A stretch of 64,000 nt of DNA from Nitrosomonas aestuarii. GTDB taxonomy: Bacteria > Pseudomonadota > Gammaproteobacteria > Burkholderiales > Nitrosomonadaceae. Shown piece by piece: positions 36,858 through 45,389 of this stretch. A program made the position numbers and the translations under genes. Position 1 is the stretch's first letter; each line of letters starts with the position of its first letter. The notes under the pieces were generated by a model. It was not told the DNA's origin. It searched no databases and saw only the letters and a list, made by a program, of their open reading frames with translations. The stretch is taken from the NCBI RefSeq assembly GCF_003046585.1, contig NZ_QAAE01000007.1, positions 62,001 through 126,000 on the forward strand, written 5' to 3'.

Positions 36858-37103
36858 ATGAAACTTGAAGATGAAATAATCAATATTGTGCGTGATGTGT
36901 TGGTGCTTGGAGACCGGGCGGATGACTTTAGCGAATCAACAGCTTTAATGGGTGATATTCCTGAATTTGATTCAATGTCGGTGGTGGCCATTATTACTGC
37001 GTTAGAAGAAGAATATGGCTGTGTTTTTGAAGATGACGAGATTACTGCTGATGTTTTTAAAACAATTGGCAGTTTAACGCAGCTGGTAGAATCAAAACTG
37101 TAG
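36858..37103 (+). CDS. Acyl carrier protein (second)
   Basis: An 81-residue carrier protein with S39 in EFDSMSVVA as the predicted phosphopantetheine site. It resembles the exosortase A-associated acyl carrier proteins that lie beside the two hydrolases that follow here. It differs clearly from the first ACP of the operon (helix II and loop), so the two probably serve different steps. Confidence 0.88.
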   Translation: MKLEDEIINIVRDVLVLGDRADDFSESTALMGDIPEFDSMSVVAIITALEEEYGCVFEDDEITADVFKTIGSLTQLVESKL

Positions 37104-37113
37104 AAGATACCGT

Positions 37114-37947
37114 ATGCACCCAAGATTGAGAATTACACCCAGTTTCATTCAAGGCGGTGTAGGAAAGTTATTTTCCATACACTATGCGCCGGACTGCATT
37201 ACCAGCGAATCTGAGTGTTTTGTTGTGGCATCGTCTTTTGCAGAAGAAATGAATCGCTGTCGTTATATGGGCACAATGCTCGCTCAACAATTGACGCAAC
37301 AGAATTTTGGTTTCTTAGTAGTGGATGCTTATGGCACAGGTGATAGCGATGGAGAGTTCAGGGATTCTAATTGGGAACAAAGCTGTCAAGACTTGATGAC
37401 TGCGGTTTCTTATGCGGATACACTTGGTTATAAACAAGTATCAATAATGGGTGTGCGACTGGGTGCGTTACAGGCAATGCAAATTTCTGGTGCAATTAAA
37501 AACTTGAAACGCTTGATTTTCTGGCAACCTGTTATTAATGGGCAAGCAACACTGACCCAGTTTCTGCGTATAAAAATCGCAGCATCAATGCAGCGGGATG
37601 AAAAAGTTGAAACGACCCAAGAGATGGAAAAGCAGATTGAAAACGGTCAGTATATCAGTGTATCAGGATACGAAGTCGGACCGGACTTGTTTAGAGGTAT
37701 TAAAGCTGCAAAATTTGAATCTTATATTGACGCTGTGTCTGTGCCTGTTGGCTGGTTTACTGTAATCAGCAGTACAGACAGGAAAACGCCACGTGGAGAC
37801 TTGATGATGATTGAGAAGTGGCGCCAAAAAGGTGTGGCAGTTAATCATCAGGAAATTGTAGGCCCGCCGTTCTGGTTGGCACACGAACGTACGCTGGTTC
37901 CAGAATTGGTTGATGCGACTGTACGCTATGTTACCGAATCAGTCTGA
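37114..37947 (+). CDS. Exosortase A system-associated hydrolase 2
   Basis: An alpha/beta hydrolase of 277 residues, like the TIGR03101 family found with exosortase A and polysaccharide genes. Family signatures are CFVVASSFAEEMNRCRYM and LVVDAYGTGDSDGEF. The nucleophile elbow reads GVRLGA (113-118), with arginine where ordinary hydrolases have serine; this is the family form as I know it, so activity is uncertain. It overlaps hydrolase 1 by about 20 bp. The partner exosortase gene is not in the window. Confidence 0.8.
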   Translation: MHPRLRITPSFIQGGVGKLFSIHYAPDCITSESECFVVASSFAEEMNRCRYMGTMLAQQLTQQNFGFLVVDAYGTGDSDGEFRDSNWEQSCQDLMTAVSYADTLGYKQVSIMGVRLGALQAMQISGAIKNLKRLIFWQPVINGQATLTQFLRIKIAASMQRDEKVETTQEMEKQIENGQYISVSGYEVGPDLFRGIKAAKFESYIDAVSVPVGWFTVISSTDRKTPRGDLMMIEKWRQKGVAVNHQEIVGPPFWLAHERTLVPELVDATVRYVTESV

Positions 37948-38827
37948 ACAACCGGTTTCTATTCCCTGCGAAGGAGAGACCCTAATCGGAATTGTCAACA
38001 AACCGGTGAAAGCTTGCAGGACAGGCGTTGTTATTATCGTGGCCGGAGGGCCGCAATATCGTGTTGGTGCTCACAGACAATTTGTAACCCTTGCAAGATT
38101 ACTCGCTGGACGAGGTATTGCTTCCATTCGATTTGATCATCGCGGCACCGGAGACAGCACAGGTAAATTGCGAGGCTTTGTAGATATGAATGCGGACATA
38201 CAAAGTGCAATCGATACTTTATTCGACCGTGTGCCTGAGATTGAGAAGGTTGTTTTGTGGGGAGAATGCGAATCTGCGACCGCCAGCGCATTCTTTAGCT
38301 ACTTGGACACGCGTGTCCAAGGTATTTTTATGGTTAATCCCTGGATTAGAACGGATGTCGGTCTGGCGAAAACCATAATCAAGCATTACTACTGGCAGCG
38401 TATAATGCAAAAATCTTTTTGGAAAAAAGTCATGTCTGGTAAGTTTTCAGCAACAAACTCGTTGAAATCTATCGTGAAAATGATGCAATCAATTTTTACA
38501 AGACCAGAAAATGTTTCACATTCCGAAATGAGCGATAATTTCATCGAGTTGCCCCTGCCAGAACGGTTGGCTAAAAGTTGTGAAAAATTTCAGGGCCAGA
38601 TATTTATTTTGACAAGTGGGTTTGATTTCATTGCAAGAGAATTTAAAGATTATCTTAAATCATCTGAAATCTGGCAAGAAATAATTGCTTCGGGACAAGT
38701 TACTCTAAAAGATATTCCAGATGCAGATCATACCTTCTCCCGACTGGAGTGGCGAAAAGAATTGCTTGATCAAACAGTCGACTGGATAATGCGTCTCGAC
38801 TCAAAACGTAACAATCAATCAATGTAA
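37928..38827 (+). CDS. Exosortase A system-associated hydrolase 1
   Basis: An alpha/beta hydrolase of 299 residues like TIGR03100. It has IIVAGGPQYRVGAHRQF, SIRFDHRGTGDSTG and the elbow WGECESATA (111-119) with cysteine C114 in the nucleophile position. Start chosen at the ATG at 37928, overlapping the hydrolase 2 stop; a start at 37910 is possible. The last gene of the ACP-FkbH-MaoC/SDR operon. In other bacteria this pair lies in the exosortase/EPS locus; here only the accessory genes and one PEP-CTERM protein remain visible. Confidence 0.8.
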   Translation: MLPNQSEQPVSIPCEGETLIGIVNKPVKACRTGVVIIVAGGPQYRVGAHRQFVTLARLLAGRGIASIRFDHRGTGDSTGKLRGFVDMNADIQSAIDTLFDRVPEIEKVVLWGECESATASAFFSYLDTRVQGIFMVNPWIRTDVGLAKTIIKHYYWQRIMQKSFWKKVMSGKFSATNSLKSIVKMMQSIFTRPENVSHSEMSDNFIELPLPERLAKSCEKFQGQIFILTSGFDFIAREFKDYLKSSEIWQEIIASGQVTLKDIPDADHTFSRLEWRKELLDQTVDWIMRLDSKRNNQSM

Positions 38828-38935
38828 GTGTTGAAACAGCGCAGTCTGGCCTTGGTCCTCTACATCGTGAACCTGATACACACCGAAGTGGGCCCCATTT
38901 CTGGACAGGTATCTAAGAAGCTATTTTCTTTCGCA

Positions 38936-39215
38936 TCAATCTGCCTTAGGCAGCTTAATGGACTCATAATAGACCTGATCCGGTATTGCCATCAAGGTCT
39001 GGTGTTTTCGGATCTCATTGTAAAACCGAGAATATCTTGCCAGTGATTGTTTGCCCTCAGACGTTGTTTCATAAGCATTGAGATAAACCTCCTCGTACTT
39101 TACACTGCGCCACTAACGCTCGACAAACACATTGTTTCTTCAGGTGCCTTGCCATCCGGGCTGATAACAATGCCGCGGTCTTTCACTGCATCGGTGAAAG
39201 CCTCATTGAATCGGT
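38936..39215 (-). pseudogene. IS3-family transposase remnant (C-terminal part)
   Basis: On the minus strand the translation NNVFVER-stop-WRSVKYEEVYLNAYE and the following FYNEIRKHQTLMAIPDQVYYESI match the end of IS3-family OrfB (rve domain with the DxxE region). An in-frame TAG splits ERxWRS, and the segment before it (DRGIVISPDGKA) is in another frame. The stop is at 38936. It is a dead fragment between the hydrolase operon and the PEP-CTERM gene. Confidence 0.8.
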
Positions 39216-39649
39216 TTTCATGTGGAATCATAATCTTTGAAACTGCAGGGAGTTTAGCTATATTGGGGGAGGGCGATCTTAAAAGCCTTCTGTACTTCTG
39301 CACGTAAATATGTTTATTTCCGACAAGTTTGAAATAATGAATATGCATGCATCCAGCTGGTCTATTTACAATTTATCCAGCGGATTGATGACCGCTTTGA
39401 TACCCTTTAAGAAGCCATTGCGGATGAATTTGGGGTGTATTATTATGCTGTTTTCTGTCGGGTTGTTAAAAAATCGAATAAGTATATTATATTGCAAGAC
39501 TTGACCCTGCATATACAATATGCACAGCTCCAACGAACGTCAATTCGTTAAACTATATTACTGCTAGTGAATTCGCCCGTTAGGCAAGCCACATTCATCA
39601 ACTATTATCAATTCAATTCTGTCAATGTACAAACCGGGAGGCGTTCAAT
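39216..39649 (+). other. Intergenic stretch upstream of the PEP-CTERM gene
   Basis: This part has no supported gene. Short frames lack ribosome sites and family features. It may contain more decayed insertion-sequence DNA. A GGGAGG ribosome site lies at 39639-39644, just before the PEP-CTERM ATG. Confidence 0.4.
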
Positions 39650-40393
39650 ATGAAGAGGAATACTTATTTCAAACTTCTACCAGCACTATTTTTTGTATGG
39701 GCTGAATCATCAGGTGCTAGCCTCATCAAGGTTGACTTACAGAATATTGGCGCGGCAAACCAGCAAACTCAAGCTGGATGGACCCCGCAAGAATTACCAA
39801 CTGGTCCTGCAGGAGCGGGTGGTTTTGATTTGGTATTGACAAGTGATGGAACTGCGGCTGGTATCAGCGCCACACTTGGCGGTGACAGTGATGGTTGGGA
39901 AGCACGAGGGGGCTCATCACAGCAGCGAGGTCAAATTACAGGAACTTCGTTTAATGACTTACTTGAGGATCTGGTCGCAACGCAAGATCAGGATGCCTTT
40001 GTTTCCATAACCGGCCTTACTATTGGGCAAGACTATCTGTTCCAGACCTGGCATAATGATTCATATCTGGTTAATCAGGGATTTGGGTCTGGTGGCGGAA
40101 CGGTTACTCCTTCAGTCATTGGCGGGATTGAACTGTCAAAGTCTATCGGAACAATTACCAATCTAAAGGGTATCCAAACGGACAGTGCATTCGGAGTTAC
40201 AAGTATCCTGTTTACTGCAACTTCTGCATCTGCTACGATCAATCTCGACGGAACCAACACTAACGGTTTTCTCCCAATAAACGGAATTAGTTTCTCAGAA
40301 TCTATATCTGCAGTACCAGAACCTCCAATCTTTTTGCTATTCAGTATTGGTGCCCTCGGTTTAATAACCTCATTGCGCAGCATTGATAGATGA
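39650..40393 (+). CDS. PEP-CTERM sorted exported protein
   Basis: A 247-residue secreted protein with a signal peptide (cleavage near ASA/GAS around residue 23) and a classic PEP-CTERM tail: AVPEPP at about 221-226, a hydrophobic helix IFLLFSIGALGLITSL, then the basic end RSIDR. Such proteins are cut and anchored or released by exosortase/EpsH, usually for biofilm or EPS. The body is Gly/Thr-rich with DGWEARGG and a WHNDSYL segment and resembles a beta-sandwich. It lies 0.8 kb after the exosortase-associated hydrolases. Confidence 0.85.
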   Translation: MKRNTYFKLLPALFFVWAESSGASLIKVDLQNIGAANQQTQAGWTPQELPTGPAGAGGFDLVLTSDGTAAGISATLGGDSDGWEARGGSSQQRGQITGTSFNDLLEDLVATQDQDAFVSITGLTIGQDYLFQTWHNDSYLVNQGFGSGGGTVTPSVIGGIELSKSIGTITNLKGIQTDSAFGVTSILFTATSASATINLDGTNTNGFLPINGISFSESISAVPEPPIFLLFSIGALGLITSLRSIDR

Positions 40394-40444
40394 CCATACA
40401 CCAAAACCAGAGCATGCGTGCTTTCTTTGGTCACGACTGGCTAA

Positions 40445-40885
40445 GGTGGTCTCTATTGGTGGATTGTTGTGGTTACTGCAATGATGCTTCTGACGACAGG
40501 CTATGGATGGGGTCACACTCTGACACAAATGGGATGGTTTTTTACCAAGGCTGCTTTATTGACTTTCGGAGGCGCATATGCGGTTTTGCCATCTTTTATT
40601 TTTATTCTTGTTGGCGGCCCGTTGGTGGAGTCTACGCATGGTAAACTGAAATTTACTGCACCACTAACTGCAATTTCGGGAGCTGTTGTCGGAGTTATTC
40701 TTAATCTGGCCATGTTTTTTGGTTATCACGTACTATGGCCGGAAGGTTTTACAGGAGCCTTCGATTGGACATCGGTCTTGATTGCTCTGATGGCTGCTAT
40801 TGCGCTGTTTCGCTTTAAACGCAATGTGATTGAAGTCATTTCAGCCTGTGCAGTGATTGGATTTATTCTGAAAACATTTTTTTGA
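40445..40885 (+). pseudogene. Chromate transporter (ChrA) remnant with internal deletion
   Basis: The frame reads WWIVVVTAMMLLTTGYGWGHTLTQ, then FFTKAALLTFGGAYAVLP, as in the second half of ChrA. It then jumps directly to SFIFILVGGPLVESTHGKLKFTAPLTAISGAVVGVILNLAMFF, the C-terminal end. The intervening roughly 100 residues and the whole first CHR domain are missing. The junction at AVLP/LPSF suggests a deletion between short similar sequences. Not expected to transport. Confidence 0.75.
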
Positions 40886-40999
40886 AGTACTAATAAGAAA
40901 TGAACTACTGAGGAATGTTTCAGACTGATCCAGTTACATACATGTTACTGGAGATTATCCGTTTTATCGCTAAGAACCTGAATTCCTTTTCTTTATTGC

Positions 41000-42019
41000 T
41001 TATAAATTGAAACCAAGGCACCGGGATAGAATTTTCTTCAGTTCAGGTATGGAATTTTTATTTTGTAAGTTCATTGCTTTTAGATGGGTCAGTTTTTCCA
41101 CTAAAGCTATGCCTGCCGAGGTGTTTGCTGCGCCGCCTGCAATGATATCGGGTTTGCTTGCAAATGCCGCAATCACACCGGCAACCGCATAAGGATCGGA
41201 AGCGCATAAAACCGTACAGCGAACCCAGGGTTCGAGTTCTTCAACAGCTACGGAGCCATTATAGGGTTCCAGGGGAGAAGCGCCAGCCTCGGCAACCAGT
41301 ACGTCGGCTTTGGTATCGTCAATACGATACATCAGCTGGCGCAGTAGCGGACGGAATTGATCCGGGTCGCAAACCGTGGAAGGCAGGCCGATATCCATGA
41401 AATCAAAAATATGGTCAGCACCGGCGTCTGCAAGGGACAAAGCGTCCCGGTAACGGCCGGCGCCGGTCAGCTTGGCGCCAGCCACCTTGTAACCGGACTG
41501 TTTGAGTAACCGAATAATCACGCGCGCCGAAGTGGTTTTGCCGGCAGACATTGACGTGCCGATCAACAGTATCACCGGTATGTCGAAGGTTTCTGTTATC
41601 GCGGGTCTGACATAATTGGCCATGCAGCTTTTTTTTTCGGCAACCATAACATGCCCCTGATAAGCCAGCGACATGGCCTGCGGCAGATAAGTTGACCGTG
41701 AAGTGATTTTTCCGAATAGCCCGGCCGAAGTCATGATGTCGAAGCGATTGTCCGGTGCGATGTCACGCCAATCGCCGACCGCTTCTAGAGTCGCCGCGCG
41801 CTGACCAAAAGCACCGATTAACAGATCGTCCTCCGACACTTCAGCCATGCGGCCATTGGGTAATTCTATATGGCGCAGGCAACCGCTGGTATTTAATACC
41901 CGGCCGACAACATAATCCCCGGTTTCCCATTGTTCTCTCGGTAACGCATTGACCTCAAAGTCACACGCATCCAGATTACTGATTCGGGTTAACGAGGTAG
42001 AAATATAACGGCATTTCAT
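41000..42019 (-). CDS. P-loop NTPase-like protein, DUF1611-like
   Basis: A 339-residue protein (start at the ATG at 42019; another ATG 6 bp upstream). Residues about 1-110 form a beta-rich N-terminal domain (GDYVVGRVLN, LPNGRMAEVSEDDL). From about residue 152 there is a P-loop domain: ILLIGTSMSAGKTTSARVI is a Walker A, followed by GAKLTGAGRYRD and ADVLVAEAGASPLEPYNG. It resembles DUF1611-type proteins but I cannot give a reaction. It is third in an operon with an M20 peptidase and a flavin reductase, so a role in an amino-acid or dipeptide-like substrate pathway is plausible. Confidence 0.55.
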   Translation of the reverse strand: MKCRYISTSLTRISNLDACDFEVNALPREQWETGDYVVGRVLNTSGCLRHIELPNGRMAEVSEDDLLIGAFGQRAATLEAVGDWRDIAPDNRFDIMTSAGLFGKITSRSTYLPQAMSLAYQGHVMVAEKKSCMANYVRPAITETFDIPVILLIGTSMSAGKTTSARVIIRLLKQSGYKVAGAKLTGAGRYRDALSLADAGADHIFDFMDIGLPSTVCDPDQFRPLLRQLMYRIDDTKADVLVAEAGASPLEPYNGSVAVEELEPWVRCTVLCASDPYAVAGVIAAFASKPDIIAGGAANTSAGIALVEKLTHLKAMNLQNKNSIPELKKILSRCLGFNL

Positions 42020-42078
42020 CAGCATGCCTCCTTATGAAATTTTGTCGAATGTGTTTCGGCACAGGTCAAAGCGTTTAT

Positions 42079-43245
42079 TCATGATTGATGCAAAGCGGGC
42101 GAAAGTACTAATAACGCCAACAATGCGCTGCGTTCCGGCAATTTACTTGGGTCGATATGCTCATGCATGGCATGAGCGCCATCGCCCACTGCGCCCAAAC
42201 CGTCCAGGGTGGCACTGTACAAACTGGTGGTATTGCCATCCGATCCACCACCTGCTGTGCCTTCCTCCAACTGTAAGTCCAGCTGCTGCGCGAGTTGAAC
42301 AGCCACTTTCCAGAGTTTACGGTTAGCTGACGTTTTTTCCAGTGGCGGCCGGCCAATTTTTCCTTCAATTTCCAACTTGACCCCTGGCGTGGCAGGTTGG
42401 ATATTGTATATCGCCTGTTCGATGTGCTCAGCGTCACGTTGCGTCAGCACGCGCACATCGGAGATCGCTGTACTGACAGGCGCGATGACGTTGGGGCGCA
42501 GGCCGCCATCTATCATGCCGACATTGACTGTAATCCCTTTGTCAATATCGTTCAGCTCAAATAATTTTTGGATGACATGCGACAGTTCTAAAATTGCACT
42601 GGCGCCACCTTCCGGATCTAAACCGGCGTGGGCCGCTTTGCCTCTGACTGTAATGGTAAACCGGCCAATCCCTTTTCGTGCGGTTTTGATTTGTCCTGTA
42701 GGCCCCATAGATGGCTCCAGAACAAAACTGCGGTTGGCAACACGCGCCAGGCGATGAATATAACGGGATGATTCTTTGCTGCCCACTTCTTCGTCCGAAT
42801 TAACGAATAATATCGGTGTCACTTCAGGCTCATGCTGAATTGCCTTTAGGGCTTTAAGCACATAAATCATTTGTGCCAGCCCGGTCTTCATATCGTAAAT
42901 TCCCGGACCGTGGAGCTTGCCGCTTTTAAACTCGACAGGCATGGTGTCGATTGTTCCCACCGGCCACACCGTATCGCAATGCCCGATCAAAAGCTGCACA
43001 GGTTTTTTTCTGATACGCTTTGTCGGCCTGGCGTATAAATGACCACCGGAAAGCCTGCCCGGTATCCGTATAATGCGGTAATCAAGTTTTTTTAATTCCT
43101 GGCTAAGCAGATCGAAAACAGATTGTTGTGCAGCCGGAACATCAGAAGGCGATTCCAGTGCGACTAGATGACGGATAAAATTGACCATTTCATCCTGATG
43201 TTGCTGAAACCAAGCGAGAAGTTCACGAGCGCGGGTTTGTGGCAT
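42079..43245 (-). CDS. M20-family zinc carboxypeptidase (glutamate carboxypeptidase-like)
   Basis: A 388-residue metallopeptidase of the M20/ArgE/CPG2 group. Zinc ligands and catalytic residues are visible: GHCDTVWPVG (H, D), DMKTGLAQM (D), SDEEVGS with the Glu pair, and late EEGTAGGGSDGN. The dimerisation domain is marked by GKAAHAGLDPEGGASA. No signal peptide was seen, so it is cytoplasmic. It is 6 bp downstream of the flavin reductase gene and 60 bp upstream of the P-loop gene. Substrate unknown; CPG2 relatives remove C-terminal glutamate. Confidence 0.85.
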   Translation of the reverse strand: MPQTRARELLAWFQQHQDEMVNFIRHLVALESPSDVPAAQQSVFDLLSQELKKLDYRIIRIPGRLSGGHLYARPTKRIRKKPVQLLIGHCDTVWPVGTIDTMPVEFKSGKLHGPGIYDMKTGLAQMIYVLKALKAIQHEPEVTPILFVNSDEEVGSKESSRYIHRLARVANRSFVLEPSMGPTGQIKTARKGIGRFTITVRGKAAHAGLDPEGGASAILELSHVIQKLFELNDIDKGITVNVGMIDGGLRPNVIAPVSTAISDVRVLTQRDAEHIEQAIYNIQPATPGVKLEIEGKIGRPPLEKTSANRKLWKVAVQLAQQLDLQLEEGTAGGGSDGNTTSLYSATLDGLGAVGDGAHAMHEHIDPSKLPERSALLALLVLSPALHQS

Positions 43246-43251
43246 GGGATT

Positions 43252-43842
43252 TTACCGGCTAAAGCCTTTTGGAAAAGGAAAGGAGAAGCTTTGCTCGATT
43301 TTGGCAAACCGGCCAGGATACAGATAAGCCAGCAGTGGCGATGCGTGAATCAGTTCCTGGTCGTCGCGTTCCACGATGCGTATAAATTCATTATCCACTT
43401 GCGCTGCAACGACTTCTCCAATAATCAGGTTGTTGCCACCAATATTGTCAACAATTTTCTCCAGACGGCACTCAAGAAACAAATAGGCATCCTCGATGAA
43501 AACACCATCGATGTTTTCCGCTTTGAAAGTTGGCAGTACTTTGAGCGCGGGTTTGGTGTCATCTTCCGTCCTGGGATCTGCCGCCAGGCTGGTTAGTACA
43601 ATTTGCGAGGGCCGGGGATAGCTGACGGTAAATTCATGCCTGTCACGGATATTCTGGTACGTCCGGTGATGTGGGGCGCAAACAAAACCAAAATGATTGT
43701 TCCAGCTGACCGGCATCGCCATGTGCTTGGGCGCCAGATCGTAACTGCCCTCAGGGTCTCGGCTGCCTATTAACACCAAAGGATAAACGCTAAAAAAGTG
43801 TTCCCAAATTGAAGTACTTGAATCCAACTTTGTAGTTGTCAT
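43252..43842 (-). CDS. Flavin reductase-domain protein (FMN-binding split barrel)
   Basis: A 196-residue FMN-binding protein. The ATG at 43842 with AGGAAAC upstream gives a start TTTKLDSSTSIWEHFFSVYPL; the frame is open further to 43917 but that part looks like an unrelated hydrophobic lead. Family marks are LVLIGSRDPEGSYDLAPKHMAMPVSW and FTVSYPRPSQIV. It resembles flavoredoxin-like proteins. It heads the operon with the M20 peptidase and P-loop gene; the electron acceptor is unknown. Confidence 0.8.
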   Translation of the reverse strand: MTTTKLDSSTSIWEHFFSVYPLVLIGSRDPEGSYDLAPKHMAMPVSWNNHFGFVCAPHHRTYQNIRDRHEFTVSYPRPSQIVLTSLAADPRTEDDTKPALKVLPTFKAENIDGVFIEDAYLFLECRLEKIVDNIGGNNLIIGEVVAAQVDNEFIRIVERDDQELIHASPLLAYLYPGRFAKIEQSFSFPFPKGFSR

Positions 43843-44005
43843 TGTTTGTTTCCTGTTTATTAGTATTAACAGAAATAGTCCCAACAAACAATAACTGAGT
43901 AGGTATGTATAAGTCAATATTGGTTGCTGGACTGCACTGAACCAATGTTACCTGTCATCGCAATTTGTAATAAAGAAGCTGTGTTATAAAGGTGTCTTGT
44001 ATTAC

Positions 44006-44035
44006 ATAGAGTGTAATTATCAGATTACACTCTAT
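44006..44035. terminator. Perfect 12-bp hairpin
   Basis: ATAGAGTGTAAT (44006-44017) pairs exactly with ATTACACTCTAT (44024-44035) around loop TATCAG. It lies between the divergent flavin reductase start and the CHRD pseudogene. No poly-T follows, so it may be a terminator of a lost gene or a protein-binding palindrome. Confidence 0.4.
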
Positions 44036-44154
44036 TCTGGCTCCACCATGAGAAACTGCTGCTTTATCTTGCAAACGGCGCGGATTCTATCCTTCATGTC
44101 GTAAACGGCGTATGATACAGACGGTGGCTTAACCTGGCCGATCAACATCATTCA

Positions 44155-44593
44155 AGTGGCGCGCAAGAGGTTACTAATCCGGCAGGCGGGGTTGTTACTG
44201 ACACTACCGGCGCGCAATTACAGTCGAATTTGATAAGGCGTTAACCAAAGTGCAGTTCCGTATTGCTGTGCGTAACGGTACCGGAATCACACAAGCACAT
44301 TTTCATTGTGCACCTGCGGTGTGAATGGGCCAGTAGTGGCCTTCCTCTTCGGTCCTGTAGATCCGCCAGTGGATGTGAGCAATGGAGCACTTGAAGTTAC
44401 CCTGGACAATAGCGATATCATACTACCTGAAACTATGGATGCATGTGGCGTACCGCTCAATAACATTGCTTCTTTAGCTTTTGCAATGCGTGCAGGAAAA
44501 ATCTATGCGAATGTGCATAGTACGGCTTTTCCAGCCGGTGTGATTCGAGGACAGTTGTTAGAAAATAAGGATAATTACATGGATTTGAATTAA
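44155..44593 (+). pseudogene. CHRD-domain protein, frameshifted
   Basis: Three successive frames together give a CHRD-type domain: SGAQEVTNPAGGVVTDTTGAQ, then VEFDKALTKVQFRIAVRNG and ITQAHFHCAPA, then GVNGPVVAFLFGPVD and FPAGVIRGQLL. CHRD domains occur in secreted proteins of unknown biochemical role. At least two frameshifts (near 44222 and 44318) and no start codon or signal peptide show that the gene is dead. Confidence 0.7.
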
Positions 44594-44942
44594 CTGCAGG
44601 GGAAAGCGTCGCTGCTAATCTGACATTGATTTGAAGGAACGCTGCAAAAAATGAGGTATTCTTCTATCTGATGAGGCAGCTGCGCCATGCAATTTTTTCT
44701 CAGTACGGTGGGTTACGTAGGGGAATATTAGAAATTTTGTGTTACCCCTGTAAAATTTAATCGCAAAAGAATGACGCAGAGTTTCTAAAACTGCCTAATT
44801 TCGAAGCATACTTGATTGACTAACACTGGGAAAATTTAGAACGATAATGCCATCCTTGCTTTCGTTAAGCAGATGGCATATAAAGCACTTGTCACTGCAT
44901 ATGTGCGCAAGTTCATGGGTTTTTATTGGTCTTCTCTAGGCG
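44594..44942 (+). other. Gap without recognised gene
   Basis: No coding frame, RNA fold or repeat that I can support. The base composition is AT-rich and the region lies between two pseudogenes. Confidence 0.4.
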
Positions 44943-45131
44943 CTATCTATTAGCGATACCATTATTATTGCGCATAAACTTGTGTTGTAAGACTTTAATA
45001 TCAATTTTTCCCATTTGTAGCATGGCTTGCATCACTCGACCAGATTTCGTAGGATCAAGATTGTTCATCTACGCGCTTATTTCTGACGGAATAATCTGCC
45101 ATGACACCCCGCATTTGTCTTTGAGTCAGCC
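44943..45131 (-). pseudogene. VOC/PhnB-like (3-demethylubiquinone methyltransferase-annotated) remnant
   Basis: On the minus strand the frame reads LKDKCGVSWQIIPSEIS, then MNNLDPTKSGRVMQAMLQMGKIDIKVLQ, the typical C-terminal half of PhnB/VOC proteins. Two in-frame stops (in place of the W before LKDK and after EISA) and loss of the N-terminal half mark it as a pseudogene. Confidence 0.7.
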
Positions 45132-45389
45132 ACACTGTTGTGCCTTAATTATAAATCAGCTTCCAATATTTTCCGGTATCAGCATCCGTTTTTCCAGTCA
45201 CTAGGCTCCGGTATAAATTTCATCTGGTAAATATGTACGCCATTTTTTGGAAAAATCGGCAGAACTTCAACGCTGATTGGCAATAAAACTTATTCAAACT
45301 AAAACGTCTCCGGAAAAACCGAACCGATGCAGCTCAGATTTCTGAGGCAGATAACAAAACTAATCAGGAAAATCTGAATCATTTTCAAT

